Origin: an uncultured Verrucomicrobiota bacterium
GTDB lineage: Bacteria; Verrucomicrobiota; Kiritimatiellia; CAIVKH01
Direction: 5' to 3'
NCBI GenBank assembly: GCA_937996795.1
Contig: CALKUH010000029.1
Span: forward strand, 37,275-101,274
DNA length: 64,000 nucleotides
Below the pieces are notes generated by a model. That model ran no database searches. It was not told the DNA's origin and worked only from the letters and a program-made list of their open reading frames with translations. Made by a program: the position numbers and the translations under genes. Below, one piece after another: positions 27,473 through 35,767 of the stretch (within the stretch, counting starts at the first letter, position 1; each line of letters starts with the position of its first letter).

Positions 27473-28057
27473 TCAGAACTGCGTGAAGCGGAGGAAGATG
27501 GAGACGACGGGGGCGCTCAGGTCGCTGCTGGAAAGGTTGTCGTAATCGTTGTCCGACACGTCGGCGAAGCGGTAGGCGGCGGCGGCGCCGAATTCGGTGG
27601 ATTCGGTGATGTTCAGGATTACGCTGAGCTGCGGCTCCAGCGCGAAGAATTCGATGTCCTCGTCGGGGACGCCGCCCTTGCTGTTCAGCGAGATCTGGCC
27701 GCCGCCGATCAGGGCGCCGAGGGACGCGTGGACCAGCTTGTTGGCGAAGAAGCGATACTCCAGCGCCAGCCCGCCATACACGATGTCGAAATCATCCGGG
27801 TTGTGGTAGCCGTTGGGGGCCACGTCCACTTCGCTCAGCAGCGTGTGCACGCCGAGGCCGATGGCGAGTTTGTCGTTGAGGATGCCGCCGATGCGCAGGC
27901 CGCCGAACGCGCCGTCATCCTCGCCGACTTCGGAGTAGCTCACGTCGACCCGCGTGAACAGGTTCCAGACGTCATCTTCGCTGAATACCGTTTCATCGGC
28001 GGCGAAGGCGGGGAGGGCGAGCGAGCAACCGAGCAGGAACGCAAGTATGTGGCGCAT
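27473..28057 (-). CDS. Small outer-membrane beta-barrel protein
   Basis: 194 residues from the ATG at 28057, with AAGGAGAT upstream and a signal peptide (MRHILAFLLGCSLALPAFAA). The mature part is built of alternating amphipathic strands (TRVDVSYSEVGEDDGAFGGLRIGGIL, LAIGLGVHTLLSEVDVAP, GGLALEYRFFANKLVHASLGALIGGGQISLN) and ends in SIFLRFTQF, a terminal aromatic strand typical of barrels inserted by the BAM machinery. About eight strands can be drawn, OmpA/OmpW-like in size. Ligand or function unknown. Confidence 0.75.
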   Translation of the reverse strand: MRHILAFLLGCSLALPAFAADETVFSEDDVWNLFTRVDVSYSEVGEDDGAFGGLRIGGILNDKLAIGLGVHTLLSEVDVAPNGYHNPDDFDIVYGGLALEYRFFANKLVHASLGALIGGGQISLNSKGGVPDEDIEFFALEPQLSVILNITESTEFGAAAAYRFADVSDNDYDNLSSSDLSAPVVSIFLRFTQF

Positions 28058-28126
28058 GGCGATCTCCTTGACTGGTGCAAGCATACTCCAGCGGGCGCGG
28101 TTGAAAAGGGGAAAGCGGCGCGGCGC

Positions 28127-28513
28127 TCAGGGCGCCGGCGGGATCGGCGGGGGCGTCCGCCACGCGCGCAGGCTGCGGTACCACGCGTACCAGGTGTCGT
28201 AGAGGCTGGCGACGTACACGCCGAGGAAGAACCCGCAGGCCTTGAGCATCGGGATCAGCGAGGCGCGCCATTCGTCGGGGCTGATCTCGCGGGACCACGC
28301 CTCGCGCGCGAGGCGAAACAGGTCCATGCCGTGGCGCGCGAGCATCGCGCCGAGGACGAAGGTCGCGATGAGCGCCGCGCCGCCATAGAGCATCGCGGGG
28401 CCGAGGCGGCGCTGTTTGTACTGGCCGAGTCCGGGGAAGATGACGGCGGAGCAAATGACGGGATCGAGGCTGGGCTCGGATTCCGGACGCTTGGCTGGCG
28501 AGACGAAAAACAT
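28127..28513 (-). CDS. Small integral membrane protein
   Basis: 128 residues with two or three hydrophobic segments (VICSAVIFPGLGQYKQ, AMLYGGAALIATFVLGAML, MLKACGFFLGVYVASLYDTWYAWY). The motif FPGLGQYKQRRLGPAMLYGG resembles TM2/DUF5683-like small membrane proteins found near envelope genes. It ends in a Pro-rich tail. It lies 17 bases downstream of miaB in the same direction and may be co-transcribed with it. No function can be assigned. Confidence 0.65.
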   Translation of the reverse strand: MFFVSPAKRPESEPSLDPVICSAVIFPGLGQYKQRRLGPAMLYGGAALIATFVLGAMLARHGMDLFRLAREAWSREISPDEWRASLIPMLKACGFFLGVYVASLYDTWYAWYRSLRAWRTPPPIPPAP

Positions 28514-28530
28514 GCGGCGTGGCCTGCGGG

Positions 28531-29901
28531 TTACACCACCATGACCGGCACTTCGCGCGTGGCCGCGCCCGCGGGCCGGCCGATCATCGAGAAGGGACCG
28601 GTCCAGTCGAGGGTCACCGCGACTTCCTGCCCGCGCAGACCCGGCGCGCCGTCGAAAAACACCAGCTTGCCGTGCGGCGTGCGGCCGCGCCAGCGGCCCT
28701 TGAAGAGATCCTCCACCAGCACCGAAACGGTTTGCCCGCGCAGGAGGCGGTTCTTCTCCTCCAGGATGCCCGCCTGCAGGTCCTCGATCATCTGCCAGCG
28801 TTCCTGCTTCTCCTCCTCGGAAATGTCGTCCGGGAATTTGCGCTGGGCGATGGTCTTGGGCCGCTCGGAGTATTTCGAGAGATGCACCTTGTCGAACCGC
28901 AGCTCCTCGACCAGGCGGTGGGTGTCCATGAACTGCCCGCGCGTCTCGCCGGGGAAGCCGACGATGAGGTCGGTGTGGATGGCCGCGTCGGGAATGAACG
29001 CGCGGATGCGGGCGACCAGCTCCCGATAGTGCTGCACGGTGTAGCCGCGCCGCATGTTCTCCAGCACGGTGTCGTTGCCGGCTTGGATCGGCACTTCGAT
29101 CTGCGGGCAGATTTTCGGCGTGGACGCGACGGTCTCGAGGATCGCGTCGGTCATGTAGTTCGGGTGGCTCGTCAGGAACCGCACGCGCGCGAGCCCGTCG
29201 ATCGCGGCGACCTCGCGCAGCAGGCGGCTCAAATCCGTGCCGTCGGAAAAATCCGTGCCGTAGCGGTCCACGATCTGGCCGAGCAGCATCACCTCGCGCA
29301 CGCCCTGCGCCACGAGCGAACGCGTCTCGGTCAGGATGTCCGCCAGCGGCCGGCTGCGTTCCGCGCCGCGGCGATAGGGGATCACGCAGAAGGTGCAGGC
29401 GTGCGAGCAGCCGAGCACGACCGGCACGTTCGCGAGCACCGCGCCCTGCTGGCGCGCGGGCAGCGGCAGGTCCTCGTCCTGCACCGCGTCGCGCACCGAC
29501 CGGTCGCGCGCCTCCGCGTCGCGGATTTCCTCGAACAGCCCGCGCGACTGGAGGAAATCGAGCAGCGGGGCGGTTTCCGACGGCGGCATGAAGACATCCA
29601 CGTACGGGAATTTTTTGCGGAGCGCCGGCTCCTCCTTCATCCCCACCATGCAGCCCATCAGCGCGACGGTGAGGTCGGGGCGCGCCTGCTTGACGGCTTT
29701 CAGCGCGCCGAGCCGGCTGACGGCCTTGTCCTCCGCCTGCTGGCGCACGACGCAGGTGTTCAGAACGACCACGTCCGCGCCATCCGCCTGTTCCACCGGG
29801 CGGTAGCCTGCGAATTCAAGCTGCTGCGCGAGGCGGCGCGAATCCGCCTCGTTCATCTGGCAGCCGATCGTCCAAATATGATAGGTGCGCGACGTGGTCA
29901 T
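28531..29901 (-). CDS. miaB: MiaB-type tRNA methylthiotransferase (radical SAM)
   Basis: 456 residues from the ATG at 29901; the open frame extends to 29997 only because it reads through a repeat. MiaB adds a methylthio group to N6-isopentenyladenosine-37 of tRNA, using two [4Fe-4S] clusters. The N-terminal UPF0004 domain has IWTIGCQMNEADSRR, LNTCVVRQQAE and GCMVGM for one cluster; the radical SAM domain has CSHACTFCVIPYRRG (CxxxCxxC) for the other; DLIVGFPGET and a C-terminal TRAM RNA-binding domain (GQTVSVLVEDLFKGRWRGRT) follow. The LGQIVDRYG motif differs from the usual LGQNVNSYG. RimO or MtaB are less likely given GCQMNE. Confidence 0.87.
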   Translation of the reverse strand: MTTSRTYHIWTIGCQMNEADSRRLAQQLEFAGYRPVEQADGADVVVLNTCVVRQQAEDKAVSRLGALKAVKQARPDLTVALMGCMVGMKEEPALRKKFPYVDVFMPPSETAPLLDFLQSRGLFEEIRDAEARDRSVRDAVQDEDLPLPARQQGAVLANVPVVLGCSHACTFCVIPYRRGAERSRPLADILTETRSLVAQGVREVMLLGQIVDRYGTDFSDGTDLSRLLREVAAIDGLARVRFLTSHPNYMTDAILETVASTPKICPQIEVPIQAGNDTVLENMRRGYTVQHYRELVARIRAFIPDAAIHTDLIVGFPGETRGQFMDTHRLVEELRFDKVHLSKYSERPKTIAQRKFPDDISEEEKQERWQMIEDLQAGILEEKNRLLRGQTVSVLVEDLFKGRWRGRTPHGKLVFFDGAPGLRGQEVAVTLDWTGPFSMIGRPAGAATREVPVMVV

Positions 29902-29931
29902 CGGGGCAGGAACGTACACGAAGGGGCGGAC

Positions 29932-29998
29932 GGTGTCAGGTGTCGGGTTTCGGGGTCGCCAAAAATCCGCCGCCCTGCGCCACCCGACACCTGACACC
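29932..29998. repeat. Heptamer repeat arranged as a 17-bp inverted repeat
   Basis: Units ggtgtca, ggtgtcg, ggtttcg on the left (29932-29952) and cacccga, cacctga, cacc on the right (29981-29998). The arms 29932-29948 and 29982-29998 are perfectly complementary over 17 bp around a 33-base loop. It lies between the divergent miaB and GltD-like genes, so it overlaps their promoter region. Confidence 0.8.
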
Positions 29999-30026
29999 TT
30001 CTTCGCCTCCGTGCTATCGTGCGCGC

Positions 30027-31847
30027 ATGAGTTTCCGATCTTCCACGTCCGACGCGTTCCGCAAGTACCAGGAAAAGAAGTCCGCGCCCAAGGCGCCGCC
30101 GCCGCGGCCGAAGCACAGCGCGTTGAGTGTGGGCGTCGGGACCGCGCGGGAGGCGAAGGATTTCCACTGGGTCGACGCGAACATCCCGTGCCAGGCGGCC
30201 TGCCCGGCGAAGACGGACATTCCGGGCTATCTCGACGCGATTTCCAGGGGCGATTTCGCCGGGGCCTATCTCATCAACCTGCGCGACAACGTGTTTCCCG
30301 CCGTGCTCGGCCGCGTCTGCACGCGTCCGTGCGAGCCGGCATGCCGGCATGGGTGGGAGGGCTTGGGCGAGCCGGTGGCGATCTGTTTTTCGAAGCGGTC
30401 GGCGTCCGATTTCCAGCAGCGCGGCGCGCCGGTTGTCCTGGAAAAATGGTTCGAGCCGTCGGGCAAGTCCGTCGCGATCGTCGGCGCGGGCGCCGCGGGC
30501 CTCGCGACCGCGCGGGAGCTTGCCCTGTGGGGCCATGCGGTGACGGTGTATGAGAAGGAGGCGCTGCCCGGCGGCATGATGGTGCAGGGGATTCCCGAAT
30601 TCCGCCTGCCGCGCGACATCGTCGCGCTGGAGATCGAGCAGATCCGCCGCCTGGGCGTGGAGATCCGCTGCGGCGTCGAGGTGGGGCGCGCGGTGGCGCT
30701 GGACGAAATCCGCGCGCAGCACGACGCGGTCGTGCTCGCCGCGGGCACCGCGTTGCCGGCGTGGCCGGACCTGCCGGGCCGCGACGCGGCGGGCGTCGAG
30801 CATGGATTCAGTTTCCTGCGCGAGGTCAACGCGGGCCGGCGCGCGGACATCGGTTCGCGCGTGGTGGTCATCGGCGGCGGCTTCACCGCGGTGGACTGCG
30901 CGCGCACGGCGCGGCGGCTGGGCGCGACGAGTGTCGGCATGTACTACCGGCGCACCGAGGCGGAAATGTACATCACGCCCGGTGAGGTGGAGGAGATGGC
31001 GCACGAAGGCATCGCCTTCCAGACGCGCGTGAATCCCGTCGCGATTCTCGCGGAGAACGGGCGCGTGACGGGCGTGCGCTTTGTGCGGACGGAGGCGGGC
31101 GCGCCGGGCCCGGACGGACGCCGCGCGTTCCGCGTGATTCCCGGCAGCGACCTCGACGTGCCGGCCGACGCGGTGCTGCTGGCGACCGGCCAGCGCGCGG
31201 ACCGCGCGTGGATGCCGGAGGCGTGGGTCGCGGCCATCCACCGCTCAACGGGCGGCATGGTGCAGGTCGAGCCCGGGGTGTTCGTGGTCGGCGATTTCGC
31301 CGCGGGCGCGCGCTCGCTGATTGACGCGATCGCCGACGGGCGCAACGGGGCGCGCGCGGTGGATGCGCACCTGGTCGGGCGCAACCGCTTCGAGGACGTC
31401 GTGCGGATCGAGCCCGCGGAGGAAACCGGGCGCACGCGCGAGATGGACGCGTGGCCGCGGAACCCGATGCCGGTGCTGCCGGTTGACCGGCGCGACCGGG
31501 CGGCGGAGGTCGAAACGGGCTTCGATGCGGAGGCCGCAAAAAAAGAAGCGAAACGTTGTTATTTGTGCCACTTCAAATACGAAATCGACAATGAGCTGTG
31601 CATCTATTGCGATCGATGCCTGAAGGTGAAGCCGGTTGAACACTGCATCGTAAAGGTCAGTTCGCTGATCTACGACGGGCAGGGCCGCATCACCGGGTAC
31701 AACCGGTCGACGGGAGCGAAGGACTACAACTTGCTCTACATCGACCAGTCACAATGCATCCGCTGCGGGGCGTGCAAGGACGTGTGCCCCGTGGAGTGCA
31801 TCGATTTGCAGAAGGTGTCGCGGCAGACGTGTGCGATCCAAACCTAA
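30027..31847 (+). CDS. GltD-like FAD/NAD(P) oxidoreductase with iron-sulfur domains
   Basis: 606 residues from the ATG at 30027. N-terminal dihydropyrimidine-dehydrogenase-type cluster domain (PCQAACPAKTDIPGYL and VCTRPCEPACRHG), then the flavoprotein core with FAD loop VAIVGAGAAGLATARELA, PGGMMVQGIPEFRLP, the NAD(P) loop VVVIGGGFTAVDCARTARR and ATGQRAD, then a C-terminal ferredoxin-like domain with two cysteine groups (CYLCHFKYEIDNELCIYCDRC and CIRCGACKDVCPVECIDL). It resembles the glutamate synthase small subunit and related electron-transfer flavoproteins that feed reducing power to a partner. No large subunit is in the window. A peroxiredoxin follows 13 bases later. Confidence 0.83.
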   Translation: MSFRSSTSDAFRKYQEKKSAPKAPPPRPKHSALSVGVGTAREAKDFHWVDANIPCQAACPAKTDIPGYLDAISRGDFAGAYLINLRDNVFPAVLGRVCTRPCEPACRHGWEGLGEPVAICFSKRSASDFQQRGAPVVLEKWFEPSGKSVAIVGAGAAGLATARELALWGHAVTVYEKEALPGGMMVQGIPEFRLPRDIVALEIEQIRRLGVEIRCGVEVGRAVALDEIRAQHDAVVLAAGTALPAWPDLPGRDAAGVEHGFSFLREVNAGRRADIGSRVVVIGGGFTAVDCARTARRLGATSVGMYYRRTEAEMYITPGEVEEMAHEGIAFQTRVNPVAILAENGRVTGVRFVRTEAGAPGPDGRRAFRVIPGSDLDVPADAVLLATGQRADRAWMPEAWVAAIHRSTGGMVQVEPGVFVVGDFAAGARSLIDAIADGRNGARAVDAHLVGRNRFEDVVRIEPAEETGRTREMDAWPRNPMPVLPVDRRDRAAEVETGFDAEAAKKEAKRCYLCHFKYEIDNELCIYCDRCLKVKPVEHCIVKVSSLIYDGQGRITGYNRSTGAKDYNLLYIDQSQCIRCGACKDVCPVECIDLQKVSRQTCAIQT

Positions 31848-31860
31848 CGGGAGCGAAAAG

Positions 31861-32391
31861 ATGAAACTGTTTGCGCTGGTGATGCTGGTGACCGCGATGT
31901 CGATGACCCTGTCCGCCCACGCGTTGCAGGCCGGGGATGCCGCGCCGGATTTCAAGGCGATGTCCACGGCGGGCGCGGAGGTCAGCCTCGCGGACTTCAA
32001 GGGGTCGTGGCTCGTTCTCTATTTTTATCCCAAATCGTTTACGCCCGGCTGCACGGCGCAGGGATGCTCGCTGCGCGACGGGTTTACGCCGATCAAGGAA
32101 GCCGGGGCCACGATCCTCGGGGCCAGCGTGGACAAGCTGGAGACGCAGCAGAAATTCAAAGCCGAGCACCGCCTGCCGTTCGAGTTGCTGGCGGACGCCG
32201 ATGCCGTCGTGGCCAAGGCGTATGGCGTGAGCACGCTGATGGGGAAGATGGCGCGCCGCGTCACTTTCATCATCAGCCCCGAAGGCCGCATCGCGCGGGT
32301 CATGGAAGACATCAAGACCGGTTCGCACGACCAGCAGGTGCTGTCCGCGCTCAAGGAATTGCAGGCGGCGGCCGCGCCCGCGACGCCGTGA
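31861..32391 (+). CDS. Exported peroxiredoxin (BCP/AhpC-TSA family)
   Basis: 176 residues beginning with a signal peptide (FALVMLVTAMSMTLSAHA), so it acts in the periplasm. The thioredoxin-fold peroxiredoxin core follows (LQAGDAAPDFKAMSTAGAEV, LYFYPKSFTPGCTAQGCSLRD, GASVDKLETQQKFKAEHRLPFELLADAD). The first Cys of PGCTAQGC is the peroxidatic residue and the second, five residues on, is the resolving Cys of the atypical 2-Cys type. It reduces hydrogen or organic peroxides; export distinguishes it from ordinary Bcp. It is probably co-transcribed with the flavoprotein upstream, which may supply electrons indirectly (inference). Confidence 0.87.
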   Translation: MKLFALVMLVTAMSMTLSAHALQAGDAAPDFKAMSTAGAEVSLADFKGSWLVLYFYPKSFTPGCTAQGCSLRDGFTPIKEAGATILGASVDKLETQQKFKAEHRLPFELLADADAVVAKAYGVSTLMGKMARRVTFIISPEGRIARVMEDIKTGSHDQQVLSALKELQAAAAPATP

Positions 32392-32471
32392 GCAAACCCT
32401 AATCCGGCGCTCATCCGGGCTTAACATTTGCCCGGAAACATGGACACTTCGTGCATGCGCGAGGTGTGTTC

Positions 32472-34301
32472 ATGGCCGTACCGGATAAATCCAAGCGCCT
32501 GATCCAGCTGCAGTCGTTTTTCAAGAATCCGCTGCAGCGGAAGGTCTTCTCCGTCGTGGGCGGCGCCGTTGAAAAGGCGCTCGCGCTCGACCGCATCAAC
32601 CAGATTTATTACGCGGCGGCCACGAAGGAGGACGACCGCCATTTCATGGACCGCGTGCTCGAGGTGATGAACATCGAGCTGGCGGTGGCGGAGTCGGACC
32701 TGGCCCGCATCCCGCGGAACGGCCGCCTTGTGGTGGTGGCCAACCACCCGTTCGGCGGCATCGAGGGCATCATCCTCGGCGCGCTGCTGCGCGCGGCGCG
32801 GCCGGATGTGAAGCTGATGGCCAACTTCCTGCTCAAAGCCGTGCCCGACCTGCACGATGCGATGATCTTTGTGGACCCCTTCGACCGGGACGAGTCCGCC
32901 CGGGTGAATCTGCGCCCGATGAAGGAATCGCTTCGCTGGCTGAAGCAGGAAGGCGTGCTCGGCGTGTTCCCCGCGGGCGCGGTGTCGCACATCGACCTTC
33001 GGCGCGGCGGCATCCGCGACCCGGAGTGGAGCACGACCATCGCGCGGCTGGTCCAGATGACGGAATCGCCGGTGCTGCCGGTTTTCTTCAACGGCTCGAA
33101 CAGCCTGATTTTCCAGGTACTCGGCCTCGTGCATCCGCGCCTGCGCACGGGGATGTTGCCGCGCGAACTGGTCAACAAATCCAACCGCGTGATCGAGGTC
33201 CGCATCGGCCACCTGATTCCCTACAAGCGGATCGCGGAGATGGGGGACGAGCGGCAGGTGATGGAATTCCTGCGGATGCGGACCTATCACCTGCGCCGCC
33301 GGCGCGGCGAAAAAGCGGCGCCGATGCGGCGCGCGGTGTTTCCGATCCAGATGGTCGAGCCGACGAAGGTGGATGTCGCGCCGCCGGTGTCCCCGGGTCT
33401 GTTGAAAGCGGAAATCGAGCACCTGCCGCCCGCGCAACGCCTGTTGGAAAGCGGCGGGTTGGAGGTGTATTACGCCGAAGCGGTGCAGATTCCGCACTTG
33501 CTGCGCGAGATCGGGCGCTTGCGCGAACTGACCTTCCGCGCCGTGGGCGAGGGGACGGGCCACGCGCTGGACCTCGACCGGTTCGATGACTACTACGTGC
33601 ACGTCTTCGTCTGGAACAAGGAGAAGGATGAATTGGTCGGCGCGTACCGGTTGGGGCGCGCGGATGAAATCGTGCGCAAGCTCGGCGTGCAGGGCCTCTA
33701 CACCAGCACGTTGTTCCGCTACCGGCGCCGGCTGTTGAAGCGGCTCGGGCCCGCGCTCGAAATGGGCCGTTCGTTTGTGCGGCAGGAATATCAAAAGAAC
33801 TTCTCCTCCCTGCTGCTGCTCTGGAAGGGCGTCGCGCACTACGTCGCGCAGAACCCGGCGTACAAGACCTTGTTCGGCCCGGTCAGTGTGAACAACGATT
33901 ATCAGTCGTCCTCGCGCCAGCTGCTCGTCGCGTTCCTGAAGATGAACAATTTCCTGCCCGACCTTGCGCGGCTGGTGAAGGCGCGGAAGCCGCTGCGCAC
34001 GAATCCGCTCCAGACCTGGCACCTCAAGCGCCAGCGCGCGGTGGTGAACGACCTGGAGGATGTGGACGCGCTCATCGCGGACCTCGAGAGCGAGATGAAG
34101 GGGATGCCGGTGCTGCTGCGCCAGTACCTGCGGCTCGGCGGCAAGCTGCTTGGCTTCAACATCGACCCCGCCTTCAGTTACGTGCTAGACGGCTTGATCC
34201 TCGTCGATTTGACCGAGACCGATCCGACCCTCCTGGCGAAATACATGGGCCGTGAGAATCTGGTGAAGTTCCGCGCCCACCACGGCAAGGAGACGCCGTA
34301 G
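32472..34301 (+). CDS. Two-domain acyltransferase, OlsF-like (LPLAT plus GNAT-type N-acyltransferase)
   Basis: 609 residues from the ATG at 32472 (GAGGTG upstream). Residues ~40-290 are a PlsC/OlsA-like lysophospholipid acyltransferase: VVVANHPFGGIEG as catalytic His motif, LGVFPAGAVSHIDL, and PVLPVFFNGSNS. Residues ~300-600 are an OlsB-like acyltransferase of the GNAT fold (LRELTFRAVGEGTGHALDLDRFDDYYVHVFVWNKEKDELVGAYRLG, EMGRSFVRQEYQKNFSSLLLLWKG). The same order occurs in bifunctional OlsF, where the C-terminal half makes lyso-ornithine lipid and the N-terminal half adds the second acyl chain. The product is probably an ornithine or other amino lipid of the membrane; the amino acid cannot be told. 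Confidence 0.75.
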   Translation: MAVPDKSKRLIQLQSFFKNPLQRKVFSVVGGAVEKALALDRINQIYYAAATKEDDRHFMDRVLEVMNIELAVAESDLARIPRNGRLVVVANHPFGGIEGIILGALLRAARPDVKLMANFLLKAVPDLHDAMIFVDPFDRDESARVNLRPMKESLRWLKQEGVLGVFPAGAVSHIDLRRGGIRDPEWSTTIARLVQMTESPVLPVFFNGSNSLIFQVLGLVHPRLRTGMLPRELVNKSNRVIEVRIGHLIPYKRIAEMGDERQVMEFLRMRTYHLRRRRGEKAAPMRRAVFPIQMVEPTKVDVAPPVSPGLLKAEIEHLPPAQRLLESGGLEVYYAEAVQIPHLLREIGRLRELTFRAVGEGTGHALDLDRFDDYYVHVFVWNKEKDELVGAYRLGRADEIVRKLGVQGLYTSTLFRYRRRLLKRLGPALEMGRSFVRQEYQKNFSSLLLLWKGVAHYVAQNPAYKTLFGPVSVNNDYQSSSRQLLVAFLKMNNFLPDLARLVKARKPLRTNPLQTWHLKRQRAVVNDLEDVDALIADLESEMKGMPVLLRQYLRLGGKLLGFNIDPAFSYVLDGLILVDLTETDPTLLAKYMGRENLVKFRAHHGKETP

Positions 34302-34318
34302 GCGCGGCTGCAGGGACA

Positions 34319-35725
34319 TCAGAGCAGGGCGGCGATGCGTTCCACCGCGGCGCGCGCGCCCTGGATGCAGTCGGGCATGCCCACGCCGCGATAGGAGCTG
34401 CCGGCGAGGTGCAGGCCGGGCAGCGCGGAGGCGTCGCGCTCCATGGCGGCCACGCGGTCCAGGTGGCCGACATCGTATTGGGGATTGGCCTTCGGCCACC
34501 GGTAGATGCGGTGGAACAGCGGGTCGGCGCGGATGCCGAGGATCGCTTCAAATTCGCGCTGCACGACGGCGAGCAACTGGTCCTCGGGCCAATCGGCCAT
34601 CGCCTCGTTGGTGTGCCCGCCGACAAACGCGCGGATCAGCACGCAGCCGTCCGGGGCGCGGTGGCGGAATTTGGTCGAGGCCCACGTGATCGCGATGAGC
34701 GCGCGGCCCTCGCTGGCCGGGATCAGGACGCCGAATCCGTCGAGCGGGCGCTCTTCGGGAATGTCATCCATCAGGTACGCGAGCGAAACCGTTGCCGTGC
34801 TGACGTAGCGGATGGAGGCGAGCTGCGCGGCGAGGCCCGGGTGCGCTTCACCGAGCACCTGGGCCGCGTGCGAAGCCGGCGTGGCGAGCACAACCTGGTC
34901 GGATTCAAGCGCGCCGCCGTCCTTCAGCTGGACGACAGGCCGGCCGTGCCTCCACGCCAGGGCGGATACCGGCGCGTTCACGCGCAGGGTTCCGTCGAGC
35001 GACTTGACGAGGCGGTCCACGAGCGAGCCGACGCCGTGGCGAAGCGAATTGAACATCGCGTTGCCGGCCGAGCGCGGACCTTCGCGGCGCGGCAGGTGTT
35101 TGACCGCGCGCGCGGCGCGGATGAGGCTGCCGTATTCCCGTTCCATCGCCTGCAGGCGCGGGAACGTCGCCTGCATGCTCAGGCGTTCCGGGTCGCTGAC
35201 AAAAATACCGCCAAGCAGCGGCCCCGCGATCCGGTCGAGACACTCCTGTCCGAACCGCCGGCGGATGAAGCGGCCGAGCGATTCGTCGCCCTCGTCGCGT
35301 CGGCGCGGGATGAACAGGTCCCCGGCCATCCGCAACTTGCCCCACGGCGACACGAGTGGCGAACGCACGAAGGGCATCAACTGTGTCGGGATCGTCAGGC
35401 GGAACCCGGTGGGGAACGCCACGAGCCGCCCGCGCCGCAGCACGTAGACCTTTTTCTCAATTTCGTTCGACGGGATCAGGTCGTCGCCCAACCCCACGTC
35501 GTGGCAGAGCTGCAGGGCCGCGGGCTTCTCCACAATAAACGAGTCGGGCCCGCCTTCGATCGTGAACTCGCGCTCGCGCTCCGTGACAATTTTGCCGCCC
35601 CAGCGCGGCCCCGCCTCCAGCAGCGTGTACGTCGCCGGGAGCCCGCGCGCCTTGATCTCGCGCTGGAGATAAAACGCCGCCGCCAACCCCGTGATCCCGC
35701 CGCCGACGATGGTGATGTGTTTCAT
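34319..35725 (-). CDS. hemY: Protoporphyrinogen/coproporphyrinogen III oxidase (HemY type)
   Basis: 468 residues. FAD-dependent oxidase: dinucleotide loop HITIVGGGITGLAAAFYLQRE, EAGPRWGGKIVTERE, FTIEGGPDSFI, and the C-terminal FAD contact LHLAGSSYRGVGMPDCIQGA. It oxidises coproporphyrinogen III to coproporphyrin III or protoporphyrinogen IX to protoporphyrin IX. Because hemQ (ChdC) is in the same operon, the first reaction, in the coproporphyrin-dependent route of heme synthesis, is the more likely. It is the last gene of hemL-hemQ-hemE-hemY, 42 bases after hemE. Confidence 0.9.
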   Translation of the reverse strand: MKHITIVGGGITGLAAAFYLQREIKARGLPATYTLLEAGPRWGGKIVTEREREFTIEGGPDSFIVEKPAALQLCHDVGLGDDLIPSNEIEKKVYVLRRGRLVAFPTGFRLTIPTQLMPFVRSPLVSPWGKLRMAGDLFIPRRRDEGDESLGRFIRRRFGQECLDRIAGPLLGGIFVSDPERLSMQATFPRLQAMEREYGSLIRAARAVKHLPRREGPRSAGNAMFNSLRHGVGSLVDRLVKSLDGTLRVNAPVSALAWRHGRPVVQLKDGGALESDQVVLATPASHAAQVLGEAHPGLAAQLASIRYVSTATVSLAYLMDDIPEERPLDGFGVLIPASEGRALIAITWASTKFRHRAPDGCVLIRAFVGGHTNEAMADWPEDQLLAVVQREFEAILGIRADPLFHRIYRWPKANPQYDVGHLDRVAAMERDASALPGLHLAGSSYRGVGMPDCIQGARAAVERIAALL

Positions 35726-35744
35726 GGGAGGAGGCGGGCTGCGC

Positions 35745-35762
35745 GATGCGGGATGCGGGATA
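35745..35762 (-). repeat. GATGCGG heptamer repeat
   Basis: Two perfect gatgcgg units followed by a partial third (gatac) in the 42-base gap between hemE and hemY. Confidence 0.6.
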
Positions 35763-35767
35763 CCGAA

